Source of the DNA: Pseudomonas sp.
GTDB lineage: Bacteria; Pseudomonadota; Gammaproteobacteria; Pseudomonadales; Pseudomonadaceae
Length of the DNA: 32,697 nucleotides
Direction of reading: 5' to 3'
Assembly (NCBI RefSeq): GCF_030690725.1
Contig: NZ_JAUYGD010000005.1
Location: 1-32,697, forward strand
The translations under genes and the position numbers were made by a program. Each line of letters begins with the position of its first letter. Within the stretch, counting starts at the first letter, position 1. This document shows positions 24,852-32,560 of the stretch, piece after piece. The notes below the pieces were generated by a model. It was not told where the DNA came from. It ran no database searches and saw nothing but the letters and a program-made list of their open reading frames with translations.

Positions 24852-24880
24852 AATCTAGCCGAACAGCCTTGCAAAGGCAA
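24852..24880 (-). promoter_or_regulatory. Sigma70 promoter of tRNA-Ser
   Basis: On the minus strand TTGCCT (24875-24880) and TAGATT (24852-24857) are 17 bases apart, followed by AGCGCGCC. The GC-rich discriminator matches the other stable RNA promoters here. The rest of the 293-base gap up to 25107 contains no gene I can support. Confidence 0.65.
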
Positions 24881-25107
24881 AAGCTTTTTTCAAAAGATTC
24901 ATGCGCTTATGCCAGATGCAGGGATCAGTCGTGAGGTTTGCCGGCCTTGCTCGAATCGCCGCTAGGTTAATAGAACAAAGCCCTGGGAAATAAACCGGCT
25001 TACGGCAACAAGCGCAGCAATCGCTGACCAGCCAGTCAGCCATCGTGCTTTACCTGACCGGTGCGGATGAGTAACGTCTGCTGCACTTCAGTACAAGGAA
25101 CCCGACC

Positions 25108-25797
25108 ATGAGCGACCTGATCAGTTACCAACTCGACGATGGCATTGCCACCCTGACCCTGTGTAATGGCAAGGTGAATGCCATCTCCCCGGATGTGATC
25201 ACTGCCTTCAACGCAGCTCTGGATCGCGCCGTGCAGGACAAGGCCATCGTGACCATCACCGGCCAGCCGGGCATTCTTTCGGGTGGCTACGACCTCAAGG
25301 TGATGACCTCCGGCCCACAGAATGCCATCGACCTGGTGGCTTCCGGCTCCACCCTGGCGCGCCGCATGCTCGCTCACCCCTTCCCGATCATCGTCGCCTG
25401 CCCGGGCCATGCGGTGGCCAAGGGTGCATTTATCCTGCTCTCGTCCGACTACCGCATCGGCGTCGAAGGCCCGTTCAGCATCGGCCTCAACGAAGTACAG
25501 ATCGGCATGACCATGCACCACGCCGGCATCGAACTGGCCCGTGACCGCCTGCGCAAATCGGCCTTCCACCGCTCGGTGATCAACGGCGAGATGTTCGATC
25601 CGCAAGGCGCGGTGGATGCAGGCTTCCTCGACAAGGTGGTGCCGGCCGAGCAACTGCACGCCACTGCCCTGGCAGTTGCCCAGCAGATGAAGAAGATCAA
25701 CATGACCGCGCACAAAAACACCAAGCTGAAAGTACGCAAGGCGCTGCTCGAAGCCCTCGACCTGGCGGTTGAGCTGGACAAGAAGCACATGGTGTAA
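25108..25797 (+). CDS. Crotonase-fold protein (enoyl-CoA hydratase/isomerase family)
   Basis: This 229-residue protein is short for the family. The first oxyanion-hole segment is GILSGGYDLK (55-64) and the second is ACPGHAVAKGAFILLSSDYRIG (97-118). The position of the catalytic Glu of mammalian hydratase (Glu144) is occupied by Phe108, while the second Glu (Glu164 equivalent, GLNEVQIG, about E129) is kept. Straight hydration is therefore doubtful, and isomerase or thioester-hydrolase-like chemistry is possible. AAGGA precedes the ATG and a terminator follows. It stands alone, with no fatty-acid genes beside it. A PAO1 homologue of the same length (PA2841 by memory) exists. Confidence 0.85.
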   Translation: MSDLISYQLDDGIATLTLCNGKVNAISPDVITAFNAALDRAVQDKAIVTITGQPGILSGGYDLKVMTSGPQNAIDLVASGSTLARRMLAHPFPIIVACPGHAVAKGAFILLSSDYRIGVEGPFSIGLNEVQIGMTMHHAGIELARDRLRKSAFHRSVINGEMFDPQGAVDAGFLDKVVPAEQLHATALAVAQQMKKINMTAHKNTKLKVRKALLEALDLAVELDKKHMV

Positions 25798-25813
25798 GCA
25801 GACCACGCAACCC

Positions 25814-25844
25814 GCAAAGCCCGGCCCATGTGCCGGGCTTTTGC
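25814..25844 (+). terminator. Terminator of the crotonase-like gene
   Basis: A stem of about 10-12 bp (GCAAAGCCCGGC / GCCGGGCTTTTGC) encloses the loop CCATGT and ends in TTTT. It begins 16 bases after the stop codon. Confidence 0.85.
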
Positions 25845-25967
25845 ATTCAATGGCAAAACAGTGGCGAGCCCGCAAGCAATCTGGCCAGGCTGTATTACTT
25901 TTAACAGGTAAGGCCAAGGAGCAGAGGCGCCCAACGATCTATTCGAAATTGCCGCCGGGAGCGTGTT

Positions 25968-27851
25968 ATGAAGATTGCCCACAAGGTTGGTCTGGCCGCG
26001 GCCATCGTGCTGTTCCTTACCACCAGCCTGCTGTCACTGGCGCAAGTCAGCCAAGTTCGCGAAACCCTGCATAACCAGGTAGCGGCGAGCATCGAAGAAT
26101 CGAGCAACGCACTAGCACGGCAGATCGAGAACTGGCTTAACGCCAAACTCAAGCTGATGGATCTGATGTCGCAGAGCATCGACAGCAACTACAGCCCCGA
26201 AGAAACCCAGCGCATCGTCAACAGCCCCATGCTGAAAAACGAGTTCATCCTGGTGTTCGGCACCCTGCAAAACGATGGCAAGCCGATCAAGAACACCGAT
26301 GAGTGGCAGCCAAAACCGGATTGGGACGGCCGTCAGCGCCCCTGGTACACCACGGGTAAAGCCGGCAGCCAGGCGGTACTCACCGAACCCTATGTGGATT
26401 CCACCACCGGCGAAATCCTGATTTCCGCCGTTACCCGCATCACCAATGCTGGCGAATTTCTCGGCGTGCTGGGTGGCGACATTCGCCTGAAAACCGTAGC
26501 CGACGCGGTTAACACCCTGGACTTCAACGGCGCCGGCTACGCCTTTCTGCTCACGCGCAACGGCAATATCATTTCCCACCCCAACACCGAGCTGAACGGC
26601 AAAAGCTACAGCGAACTATTCGACGGCCAGAGCCCAGCCCTGAATAAGGAGCTGCAGGAAACCAGCGGCGGCGACAAGGACCTACTGGTGTCTTTCACCC
26701 CACTGCCCAATCTCAAAGGCATGGACTGGTATATCGGCGTGGTGCTCGACAAGAGCATCGTTATGGCCGAAGCCAACGCCTTAAGCTGGCGTGCGGTGAT
26801 CGGCACCGTGCTGGGAGTAATCATCAGCCTGATCGTGCTGGGGGTGCTGATGAACAGCCTGCTCAAGCCCCTCGACCACCTGCATAACTCCCTGCACGAG
26901 GTGAACAGCGGGGAAGGCGATCTGACCCGCCGCTTGCCTGCCGCTGGCAACGATGAAATCGCCCTGGTTTCCAGGGAATTCAACAGCTTCCTGCAAAGCC
27001 TGCAGAGTTTGATCAGCGAGGTGATGGGTAGCTCCAGGCTGGTGCGCGAAAGCACTACCCTGACTTCCAGCGAAGCCAACCAGGCCGCCAATCGTTTGCA
27101 GCAACAGCTGCAGGAACTCGATCAGCTGGCCACCGCCATGCAGGAAATGGCCTCCACCGCCGAGGAAGTGGCGCGCAACGCACAGGCTGCGGCGCAGGCA
27201 GCGCTGGCGGCCAATCAGGAGACTGAAAATGGCGTGCGCGTGGTCTCGCGCTCCACCGAGGCGATCAAGCACCTGGCCGAGGAAATGGACGAAACCAGCC
27301 ATGCGATCAACGAGCTGGCCAAACTCAGCCACAACATCGAGTCAATCCTCTCGGTGATCACCAGCATTGCCGATCAGACCAACCTGCTCGCCCTCAACGC
27401 CGCCATCGAAGCCGCGCGCGCCGGGGAGTCCGGCCGCGGTTTTGCCGTGGTTGCCGACGAAGTGCGCTCACTGGCCTCGCGCACCCAGCAGTCGACCCAG
27501 GAAATTCGTCAGATGATCGACCAGCTGCAATCCGGGGTGAAACAGGCCGAGTCGCGCATGCAGCAGAGCCGCGATACCGCCAGCAAGACCGCCGAAGAAG
27601 CCGGCGCAGCCAACGACATGCTTGGCCGCATCAGCGATGCCATCACCCGGATCAACGACATGAACCTGCAAATCGCCACCGCCGCCGAGCAGCAGAGCGC
27701 CACCACCGAGGAGATCAACCGTAACACCACCAATATCCGCGACATCAGCCATGAGGTGGCCGCCGGCGCCGAGGAACAGGTGCGCCAGTGCGCCGTGATG
27801 GTCGAACAGGTCGGCCAGCAAGATCATCTGCTCGGGCGCTTCAAGGTCTGA
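25968..27851 (+). CDS. Methyl-accepting chemotaxis protein with dCache sensor
   Basis: This 627-residue inner-membrane chemoreceptor has TM1 at about 7-28, a periplasmic dCache domain at about 35-270, TM2 at about 275-300, HAMP (about 300-350) and a cytoplasmic signalling domain ending near 627. The hairpin tip [21 protein letters not shown] is intact. The dCache amino-acid motif known from PctA (Y121, R126, W128, Y129, Y144, D173) is matched at R124, W126, Y127, Y142 and D171, but the first position is W119. It may bind an amino acid or a related amine. GGAG lies 6 bases before the ATG. A solute-binding protein gene follows after 62 bases. Confidence 0.95.
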   Translation: MKIAHKVGLAAAIVLFLTTSLLSLAQVSQVRETLHNQVAASIEESSNALARQIENWLNAKLKLMDLMSQSIDSNYSPEETQRIVNSPMLKNEFILVFGTLQNDGKPIKNTDEWQPKPDWDGRQRPWYTTGKAGSQAVLTEPYVDSTTGEILISAVTRITNAGEFLGVLGGDIRLKTVADAVNTLDFNGAGYAFLLTRNGNIISHPNTELNGKSYSELFDGQSPALNKELQETSGGDKDLLVSFTPLPNLKGMDWYIGVVLDKSIVMAEANALSWRAVIGTVLGVIISLIVLGVLMNSLLKPLDHLHNSLHEVNSGEGDLTRRLPAAGNDEIALVSREFNSFLQSLQSLISEVMGSSRLVRESTTLTSSEANQAANRLQQQLQELDQLATAMQEMASTAEEVARNAQAAAQAALAANQETENGVRVVSRSTEAIKHLAEEMDETSHAINELAKLSHNIESILSVITSIADQTNLLALNAAIEAARAGESGRGFAVVADEVRSLASRTQQSTQEIRQMIDQLQSGVKQAESRMQQSRDTASKTAEEAGAANDMLGRISDAITRINDMNLQIATAAEQQSATTEEINRNTTNIRDISHEVAAGAEEQVRQCAVMVEQVGQQDHLLGRFKV

Positions 27852-27865
27852 GCTCCCATACATCT

Positions 27866-27887
27866 GGCTGCACCTACGCGTGCAGCC
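27866..27887 (+). promoter_or_regulatory. Intercistronic hairpin between the chemoreceptor and solute-binding protein genes
   Basis: A perfect 8-bp stem (GGCTGCAC / GTGCAGCC) encloses a 6-base loop in the 62-base gap. No T-run follows, so it is more likely an mRNA stability or weak attenuation element than a terminator. Confidence 0.4.
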
Positions 27888-27913
27888 TGCGCCAACCGAT
27901 AAGGAGATTGGGC

Positions 27914-28774
27914 ATGCGCATACTCGTAACGTGGCTACTGTGCCTGGCCATGCATGGCATCGCCCAGGCGCAAACGCCCATCAGTGTTACGGTGCTGTGT
28001 GACGCCAGTTATCCGCCCTACAGCTACGCCGAAAACGGCGAAGCCAAAGGCCTGTACAGCGAGATCCTGCGTGCGGCCTTCGCGCACATGCCGGGTTATC
28101 ACGTGAGTATCCGCCCTGTGCCCTGGCCACGCGGGTTGGCGGCACTGGAAAAAGGCACAGCCTTTGCCCTGTTCCCGCCCTACCATCGCCCGGTGGAACG
28201 CCCGTGGATGGATTACTCACGGCCGATTCTGGAAGAAAGCGTGGTGGCCTTCGTGCGTTCCGAGCTGGCTCAGCAACGCGCTATCGAGGATTTCCCGGCC
28301 GCCTATGCGGGCCTGCGCATCGGTCTCAACCGCGGCTTCAACATCATCGCCGCGCCGAGTTACAAGACCATGCTCGCGGCTGGCGAGGTCAAACAGAGCT
28401 ACGCCACGGACAACCGCACCAACCTGCTGCAACTCAGACGCAAGCGTATCGATGTGTTTATCAATGATCGCCTGTCGATCCTCTGGGAGCTGCAGCAGAT
28501 GCGTAACGAAGGCCTGTTTGCCAGCAGTGGGCTGAGCTGGCTGACTGAGGGGCCGAAGCTGTCCAGCGAGCACGGTCATCTGGGCTATACCCGCATCAAT
28601 GAACAGGCCTACCCCTACAAACAGGACTTTATGCAACAGCTGGATCAGACCCTGCTAGCCCTTGAGCAGGATGGCAGCATCGCCCGCCTGGCCCAGCGCT
28701 ACAGCTCGATTGACCTGCTGCCTGCCACCGATAGCGACTCTGGCGAGGACGCAACAAGCGGTAACGACCTCTGA
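27914..28774 (+). CDS. Periplasmic solute-binding protein, family 3
   Basis: This 286-residue secreted protein has a type I signal peptide (MRILVTWLLCLAMHGIAQA, cut before QTP). The bacterial family-3 binding fold follows: VTVLCDASYPPYSYAENGEAKGLYSEILRAAF at the N-lobe, then GLRIGLNRGFN in the second lobe. The C-terminus is acidic. No ABC permease or ATPase lies beside it, so it is likely an orphan receptor or sensor protein rather than part of a transporter operon. The ATG at 27914 has AAGGAG 7 bases upstream. An upstream reading overlaps the chemoreceptor and is rejected. It probably shares a transcript with the chemoreceptor. Confidence 0.88.
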   Translation: MRILVTWLLCLAMHGIAQAQTPISVTVLCDASYPPYSYAENGEAKGLYSEILRAAFAHMPGYHVSIRPVPWPRGLAALEKGTAFALFPPYHRPVERPWMDYSRPILEESVVAFVRSELAQQRAIEDFPAAYAGLRIGLNRGFNIIAAPSYKTMLAAGEVKQSYATDNRTNLLQLRRKRIDVFINDRLSILWELQQMRNEGLFASSGLSWLTEGPKLSSEHGHLGYTRINEQAYPYKQDFMQQLDQTLLALEQDGSIARLAQRYSSIDLLPATDSDSGEDATSGNDL

Positions 28775-28784
28775 TCAGCATCAA

Positions 28785-28813
28785 TTGCCGAAAGCAGTGC
28801 ACGCCCGTACACT
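28785..28813 (+). promoter_or_regulatory. Sigma70 promoter of plsC
   Basis: TTGCCG (28785-28790) and TACACT (28808-28813) are 17 bases apart. The -10 is followed by GCGCGCC, the same kind of discriminator as the tRNA promoters and pyrF. The start site would lie about 25 bases before the plsC ATG. Confidence 0.55.
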
Positions 28814-28844
28814 GCGCGCCTTTTTCCTATGACGGGCGTACCAA

Positions 28845-29570
28845 ATGCTTTTTCTTCTGCGCATGCTGGCGATGGGCGTGCACTTTATCCTCGCTGGCAT
28901 CCTCGGTCTGCTGCTTGGCATCTGCCGCCCGTTTAACCCTGATAACAGCAGGCTCTGTGCGCGCCTCTACAGCATCCCCGCGCAGTGGCTGTTGCGCTGG
29001 AAGCTGAAGACCGACGTCCAGCCGCTGCTGGAAAAGCCGCATGCGTGCGTGATCATCGCCAACCACCAGTCCAACTATGACCTCTACGTGCTCGGCCGCG
29101 TGGTGCCCAAGCGCACCGTGAGCATCGGCAAGAAGAGCCTGAAATGGGTGCCATTCTTCGGCCAGCTGTACTGGCTGGCCGGCAACGTGCTGCTCGACCG
29201 TGGCAATGCGATTCGCGCCAAGCAGGCCATGCTCACCACCACCGACACCCTCAAGCATAAAGACACCTCGATCTGGGTGTTCCCTGAAGGTACGCGCAAC
29301 CTCGGCAAGGGTCTGCTGCCCTTCAAGAAAGGCGCGTTCCAGATGGCGATTGCCGCCGGCGTGCCGATCATCCCTGTGTGTGTCAGCACCTACGTCAACC
29401 ATATCCAGCTCAACCGCTGGAACAGCGGCGAGATCATGATCCGCTCGCTGCCGGCCATCCCCACCGCAGGCCTGAGCCAGGATGACCTGCCGCAGCTGAT
29501 TGAAACCTGTCGCACGCAGATGCAGCAATGCATCGATGCCATGGATCAACAGCTCAGCCAAAGCGCCTGA
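28845..29570 (+). CDS. plsC: 1-acyl-sn-glycerol-3-phosphate acyltransferase
   Basis: This 241-residue membrane enzyme acylates lysophosphatidic acid to phosphatidic acid in phospholipid synthesis. Hydrophobic N-terminal segments (about 2-27) anchor it. The catalytic NHQSNYD gives the HX4D motif (H74, D79). The substrate-binding FPEGTR (146-151) and the block VPIIPVCVST are also present. Pseudomonas carries several PlsC paralogues, and this one cannot be told apart by eye. The ATG lacks a clear ribosome site. A nearby ATG at 28830 is in another frame. A terminator follows. Confidence 0.95.
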   Translation: MLFLLRMLAMGVHFILAGILGLLLGICRPFNPDNSRLCARLYSIPAQWLLRWKLKTDVQPLLEKPHACVIIANHQSNYDLYVLGRVVPKRTVSIGKKSLKWVPFFGQLYWLAGNVLLDRGNAIRAKQAMLTTTDTLKHKDTSIWVFPEGTRNLGKGLLPFKKGAFQMAIAAGVPIIPVCVSTYVNHIQLNRWNSGEIMIRSLPAIPTAGLSQDDLPQLIETCRTQMQQCIDAMDQQLSQSA

Positions 29571-29591
29571 CACAACCCGCAACGCCCCCCC

Positions 29592-29617
29592 AAAGCCCAG
29601 CCACGTACTGGGCTTTT
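29592..29617 (+). terminator. Terminator of plsC
   Basis: A 9-bp stem (AAAGCCCAG / CTGGGCTTT) encloses a 7-base loop, followed by further T residues. It starts 22 bases after the plsC stop. Confidence 0.85.
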
Positions 29618-29715
29618 TATTTCCTGATGTATCCCGCGCAGCAACCGTTCAATCACACCAGCGGCGAGCAAGCCGCTAAGCTGCGTGCTGAGGTCACCGA
29701 TAATAAGGAAACACC

Positions 29716-30687
29716 ATGGGTCGCGTTGTTGCCGCCGCCGTTTATAGCAACGGCAAGAAAGTCACCAATATCAGCCTCGACGAAGGCAAGCCATGGTCGA
29801 AGAAACCGGGGCATTTCGTCTGGATCGGCCTGCATGATCCCTGCTCCGAGGAGCTGATCAGCCTGCAACAACAATTCGACCTGCATGAACTGGCGCTGGA
29901 GGATGCCCTGCAGCGGCACACCCGGCCCAAGCTGGAAACCTTCGGCGATGCGCTGTTTCTGGTGCTGTACTCGCCCATTCTGGTCAACGACGAGCTGACC
30001 TTTGTCGAAACCCAGCTGTTCGCCGGCAGCGGTTACATCATCAGCGCCCGTTACGGCGAATCCGCGCCCTACTCCCAGGTGCGCCAACGCTGCGAGGCGC
30101 GCCCGCTGCTGCTTGAACACGGCGAAGATTTCGTGCTCTACGCCCTGCTCAGCTTCGTGATCGAGAACTACCGCCCGTTGATGGACAACTACCACGTCGA
30201 GCTTGAGGAAGTGGAACAGCACGTGCTGAAAAACCCACTGAGTCAGGCCGATGTCGAGCGCATCCAGGGCCTGCGCCGCGACCTGCTGCGATTGCGCCGC
30301 TATATCGGGCCGCTGGCAGAAATCTGCAAAGAGCTGCAACGCCTCGAGTTCCCGTTCATCGACAAGAACATGCGCCCCTACTTCCGCGACGTGGCGATTC
30401 ACGTCAACCGCCTGCTGGAGGACCTCACCGGCCTACGCGAGATGGCCGACCACGCCATCGAGATTGGTCTGCTGCTGGAGTCCTCACGACAAAGCGTCAC
30501 CCAGCGCAAGTTCGCCGCCTGGGCGGCGATTCTGGCCTTTCCCACGGCGGTGGCGGGAATCTACGGGATGAATTTTCAGAACATGCCAGAGCTTGCCTGG
30601 CAGTACGGCTACTTCGGCGTGCTCGGCTTGATCACCACCGGCTGCGTCGGGCTCTACGCCAGCTTCAAGCGTTCCGGCTGGCTATAG
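29716..30687 (+). CDS. CorA-family magnesium/divalent cation transporter
   Basis: This 323-residue protein has a large cytoplasmic N-terminal alpha/beta and helical funnel (about 1-260), two C-terminal membrane helices and the signature YGMNF at the end of the first. The loop after the GMN motif (QNMPELAWQYGY) is the periplasmic selectivity segment. The basic tail KRSGWL is typical. Such pentamers move Mg2+, and some relatives (ZntB) move Zn2+ with a GIN motif instead. The GMN favours Mg2+ or Co2+. AAGGA precedes the ATG. Pseudomonas has more than one CorA-like gene, so I give no symbol. Confidence 0.93.
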   Translation: MGRVVAAAVYSNGKKVTNISLDEGKPWSKKPGHFVWIGLHDPCSEELISLQQQFDLHELALEDALQRHTRPKLETFGDALFLVLYSPILVNDELTFVETQLFAGSGYIISARYGESAPYSQVRQRCEARPLLLEHGEDFVLYALLSFVIENYRPLMDNYHVELEEVEQHVLKNPLSQADVERIQGLRRDLLRLRRYIGPLAEICKELQRLEFPFIDKNMRPYFRDVAIHVNRLLEDLTGLREMADHAIEIGLLLESSRQSVTQRKFAAWAAILAFPTAVAGIYGMNFQNMPELAWQYGYFGVLGLITTGCVGLYASFKRSGWL

Positions 30688-30737
30688 CGTCGCGTAGCGG
30701 CGGCCCACAGGGTGGCGGCCCTGGATGGCACGCCATA

Positions 30738-30766
30738 AAAAAGCCCGGTCACTGACCGGGCTTTTT
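30738..30766. terminator. Bidirectional terminator between the corA-like and amidotransferase genes
   Basis: An 8-bp GC stem (GCCCGGTC / GACCGGGC) with a 3-base loop is extended by A5/T5. It lies between convergent stop codons at 30687 and 30781. Confidence 0.88.
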
Positions 30767-30780
30767 CGTGCAACTGCGAG

Positions 30781-31509
30781 TTACTCAGCCAGACCAGCAC
30801 GGCCCTGGGCGACAAAGCGCATCATCCACTCAGCCACGGTGTGGCCCTGATGATCGTGCTGCAAGCTGTCGACGCCCTTGGAGTAAGCAGGCTCACCGAT
30901 ATGCTTCTGGCGCAGATCGAGCAGCGCGCGCGAGTAGTCATGCACGAACTCGGGGTGACCCTGGAAGCACAGCACCTGATCACCGATGCAGTAGGAAGCA
31001 ATCGGACAGAACTCGCTGCTGGCCAACAATGTGGCGTTTTCCGGCAGTTGGGTGACCTGATCCTGGTGACTGATCAGCAGGGTCAGGTCTTCCAGATCGG
31101 GGCTCATCCAGGTCGGCTTGCTCGCCATGCGGTACTGATGGATACCCACACCCCAGCCCTGTACCGCACGCTCGGCTTTACCGCCCAGCAGCAGCGCCAG
31201 CAGCTGGTGGCCGAAACACACACCCAGTAGCTTGTCGCCCCGGTTGTAGCGCTCCAGCAGGTAGGTTTTCAGCGTCTGAATCCAGGCGTCGCTTCCGAAG
31301 GAATCTGCCTTGCTGCCCGTCACCAGATAGGCATCGTAGCGCTCGCTGTCCGGCGGGTAATGCCCCTCCATCACGTTGTACACCTTGAACTCGGCAGCAA
31401 TCGGCTGGCGGGCGAACAACTGCTCGAACATACGGCCATAACTGTCGTATTGGTCGACCAATTCAGGGCGAAGAACATCGGTTTCCAGGATGCAGATCTG
31501 CAGCGGCAT
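30781..31509 (-). CDS. Class I glutamine amidotransferase-like protein
   Basis: This 242-residue stand-alone protein has the GATase1 triad: C98 in LLGVCFGHQLLA, and H185 and E187 in CFQGHPEF. It has the lid segment VTGSKADSFGSDAWI. It resembles free-standing GMP-synthase-like amidotransferases of unknown acceptor. It is not the gamma-glutamyl-GABA hydrolase type. The partner or substrate is unknown and no synthetase gene lies next to it. The ATG has no good ribosome site. The 222 bases upstream (31510-31731) show nothing recognisable. Confidence 0.88.
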   Translation of the reverse strand: MPLQICILETDVLRPELVDQYDSYGRMFEQLFARQPIAAEFKVYNVMEGHYPPDSERYDAYLVTGSKADSFGSDAWIQTLKTYLLERYNRGDKLLGVCFGHQLLALLLGGKAERAVQGWGVGIHQYRMASKPTWMSPDLEDLTLLISHQDQVTQLPENATLLASSEFCPIASYCIGDQVLCFQGHPEFVHDYSRALLDLRQKHIGEPAYSKGVDSLQHDHQGHTVAEWMMRFVAQGRAGLAE

Positions 31510-31731
31510 ATGGGCGGTTACCTAGGGCGCAGGAGGGTTGTTTTTCCAGCGCGCAAGCGTGCCTGCTGACAGGCTGCAAGGCAATAGCTACGGGCTAAAC
31601 CCGACCAATTACCCGGGGCCCATCAGCGCCCTCGATAGTCACCATAAGCACCATTCACTTCTGTCGATAGCGGCACGCGCAGATGATTTGCGCCATCGGG
31701 CACTGCGCCCCACTAACCAGAGGACATCACC

Positions 31732-31866
31732 ATGACCAGTTTTTCCGCCATCGCCAGCCTGCTTGCCGCATCAGCCTTTACCAGCAACCACAGCGCGAGC
31801 AGCCAACGCCAAGCCGAGAAAGTGCAAGCCGCACAACTCAAGGCTGACCAGAACGCCGGTAAATAA
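31732..31866 (+). CDS. Small hypothetical protein (44 aa)
   Basis: This short ORF starts at ATG with AGAGGA 8 bases upstream. Its codons mostly end in G or C, like the neighbouring genes. The peptide has a mildly hydrophobic alanine/serine-rich start (MTSFSAIASLLAASAF) and a polar, helical, Gln/Lys-rich tail (RQAEKVQAAQLKADQ). It contains no cysteine and no clear signal cleavage site. A second small ORF follows 26 bases later on the same strand with its own ribosome site, so the two may be an operon. I do not recognise it. Confidence 0.55.
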   Translation: MTSFSAIASLLAASAFTSNHSASSQRQAEKVQAAQLKADQNAGK

Positions 31867-31892
31867 CTCCACCCCGTAAGCAGGAGAACGCC

Positions 31893-32090
31893 ATGAGCAT
31901 CGCCCAATCACTGAGCAACCAGAACGTCTATGGCGTGACCTACGCCACTGTCGACGACAGTGGCATCCACTTCGAGTCCGAGCTGGCCATCCAGCTCAGC
32001 GATGGGACGCTGACCACCCTGCGCATGCCCACTCACCTGAGCGAGCGTCAGGCTATCCAGCAGCTGGTCTGCCGCCGTCAGGCCTGCTGA
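31893..32090 (+). CDS. Small hypothetical protein (65 aa)
   Basis: This ORF has AGGAG 6 bases before its ATG and coding-like codon use. The protein reads as short beta strands (VYGVTYATVDDSGIHFESELAIQLSDGTLTTLRMPT) followed by a helix with a terminal CRRQAC pair of cysteines. No signal peptide or membrane segment is visible. It lies 26 bases behind the 44-residue ORF. It ends 3 bases before the stop of the convergent LprI-like gene, with no terminator between. Function is unknown. Confidence 0.6.
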   Translation: MSIAQSLSNQNVYGVTYATVDDSGIHFESELAIQLSDGTLTTLRMPTHLSERQAIQQLVCRRQAC

Positions 32091-32093
32091 CCG

Positions 32094-32495
32094 CTACTGC
32101 GCTGGCATCGGGCAGCTGAGGTCGCCTTCTTCACAGACGGCCAGCTGCTCCAGCTCCTTGGCCCGCGCGGCAGTCTTTTGCGTCAGGCAACCATCTAGCA
32201 CCATCGGATAGGCCGAGCCGCCCTCCACCGACGCTGACTCAAACGCGCAGGCCAGGTCGCGGAATTTGATCCAGGCCAGCTGGACGTCTTTGAGTTGCTG
32301 CTTCTGCCCATCATCCAGACGCTTGCGATAATCGCCATAGAGCTGATTCAGGCGTTTGTCCTGTGCGGCGTAGTCCGCCGCCGCGCACTGGTTAAGAGTG
32401 AGTTGATCCATGGCATTGGCGCAGTCATCCGCCCACACCGGCGCGGCCAATAACCCCAGGCTGATTGCCAGCGCACTGCTTATCCCGATTTTCAT
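32094..32495 (-). CDS. Secreted DUF1311 / LprI-like protein
   Basis: This 133-residue protein has a type I signal peptide (MKIGISSALAISLGLLAAPVWA, cut before DDC). The mature part has the DUF1311 layout: DDCANAMDQLTLNQC, LNQLYGDYRKRL, LAWIKFRDLACAFE and a later LDGCLTQKTAARAKEL. Six cysteines suggest three disulfides in the periplasm. Some relatives inhibit lysozyme, but activity here is unproven. ATG 32495 has AGGAGG upstream. A reading from 32552 adds 19 residues and lacks a signal peptide at its start. Confidence 0.88.
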   Translation of the reverse strand: MKIGISSALAISLGLLAAPVWADDCANAMDQLTLNQCAAADYAAQDKRLNQLYGDYRKRLDDGQKQQLKDVQLAWIKFRDLACAFESASVEGGSAYPMVLDGCLTQKTAARAKELEQLAVCEEGDLSCPMPAQ

Positions 32496-32560
32496 AACAC
32501 CTCCTTGCGCCACACCCGCGTGGCTGTTGCAGCAGTCTAGTGTCATGCCCATAAAAAAGG

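Noticed and set aside
25036..25917. A long minus-strand open frame opposite the crotonase-like gene
   Set aside because: Antisense shadow with a His/Ala/Gly-rich translation. The plus-strand gene has clear motifs, a ribosome site and a terminator.
27788..27913. Start of the solute-binding protein inside the chemoreceptor gene
   Set aside because: The longer form would bury the signal peptide. The ATG at 27914 has AAGGAG and begins a proper signal peptide.
28827..29582. A 251-codon minus-strand open frame opposite plsC
   Set aside because: plsC has HX4D and FPEGTR motifs, a promoter and a terminator. The antisense frame has no supporting signals.
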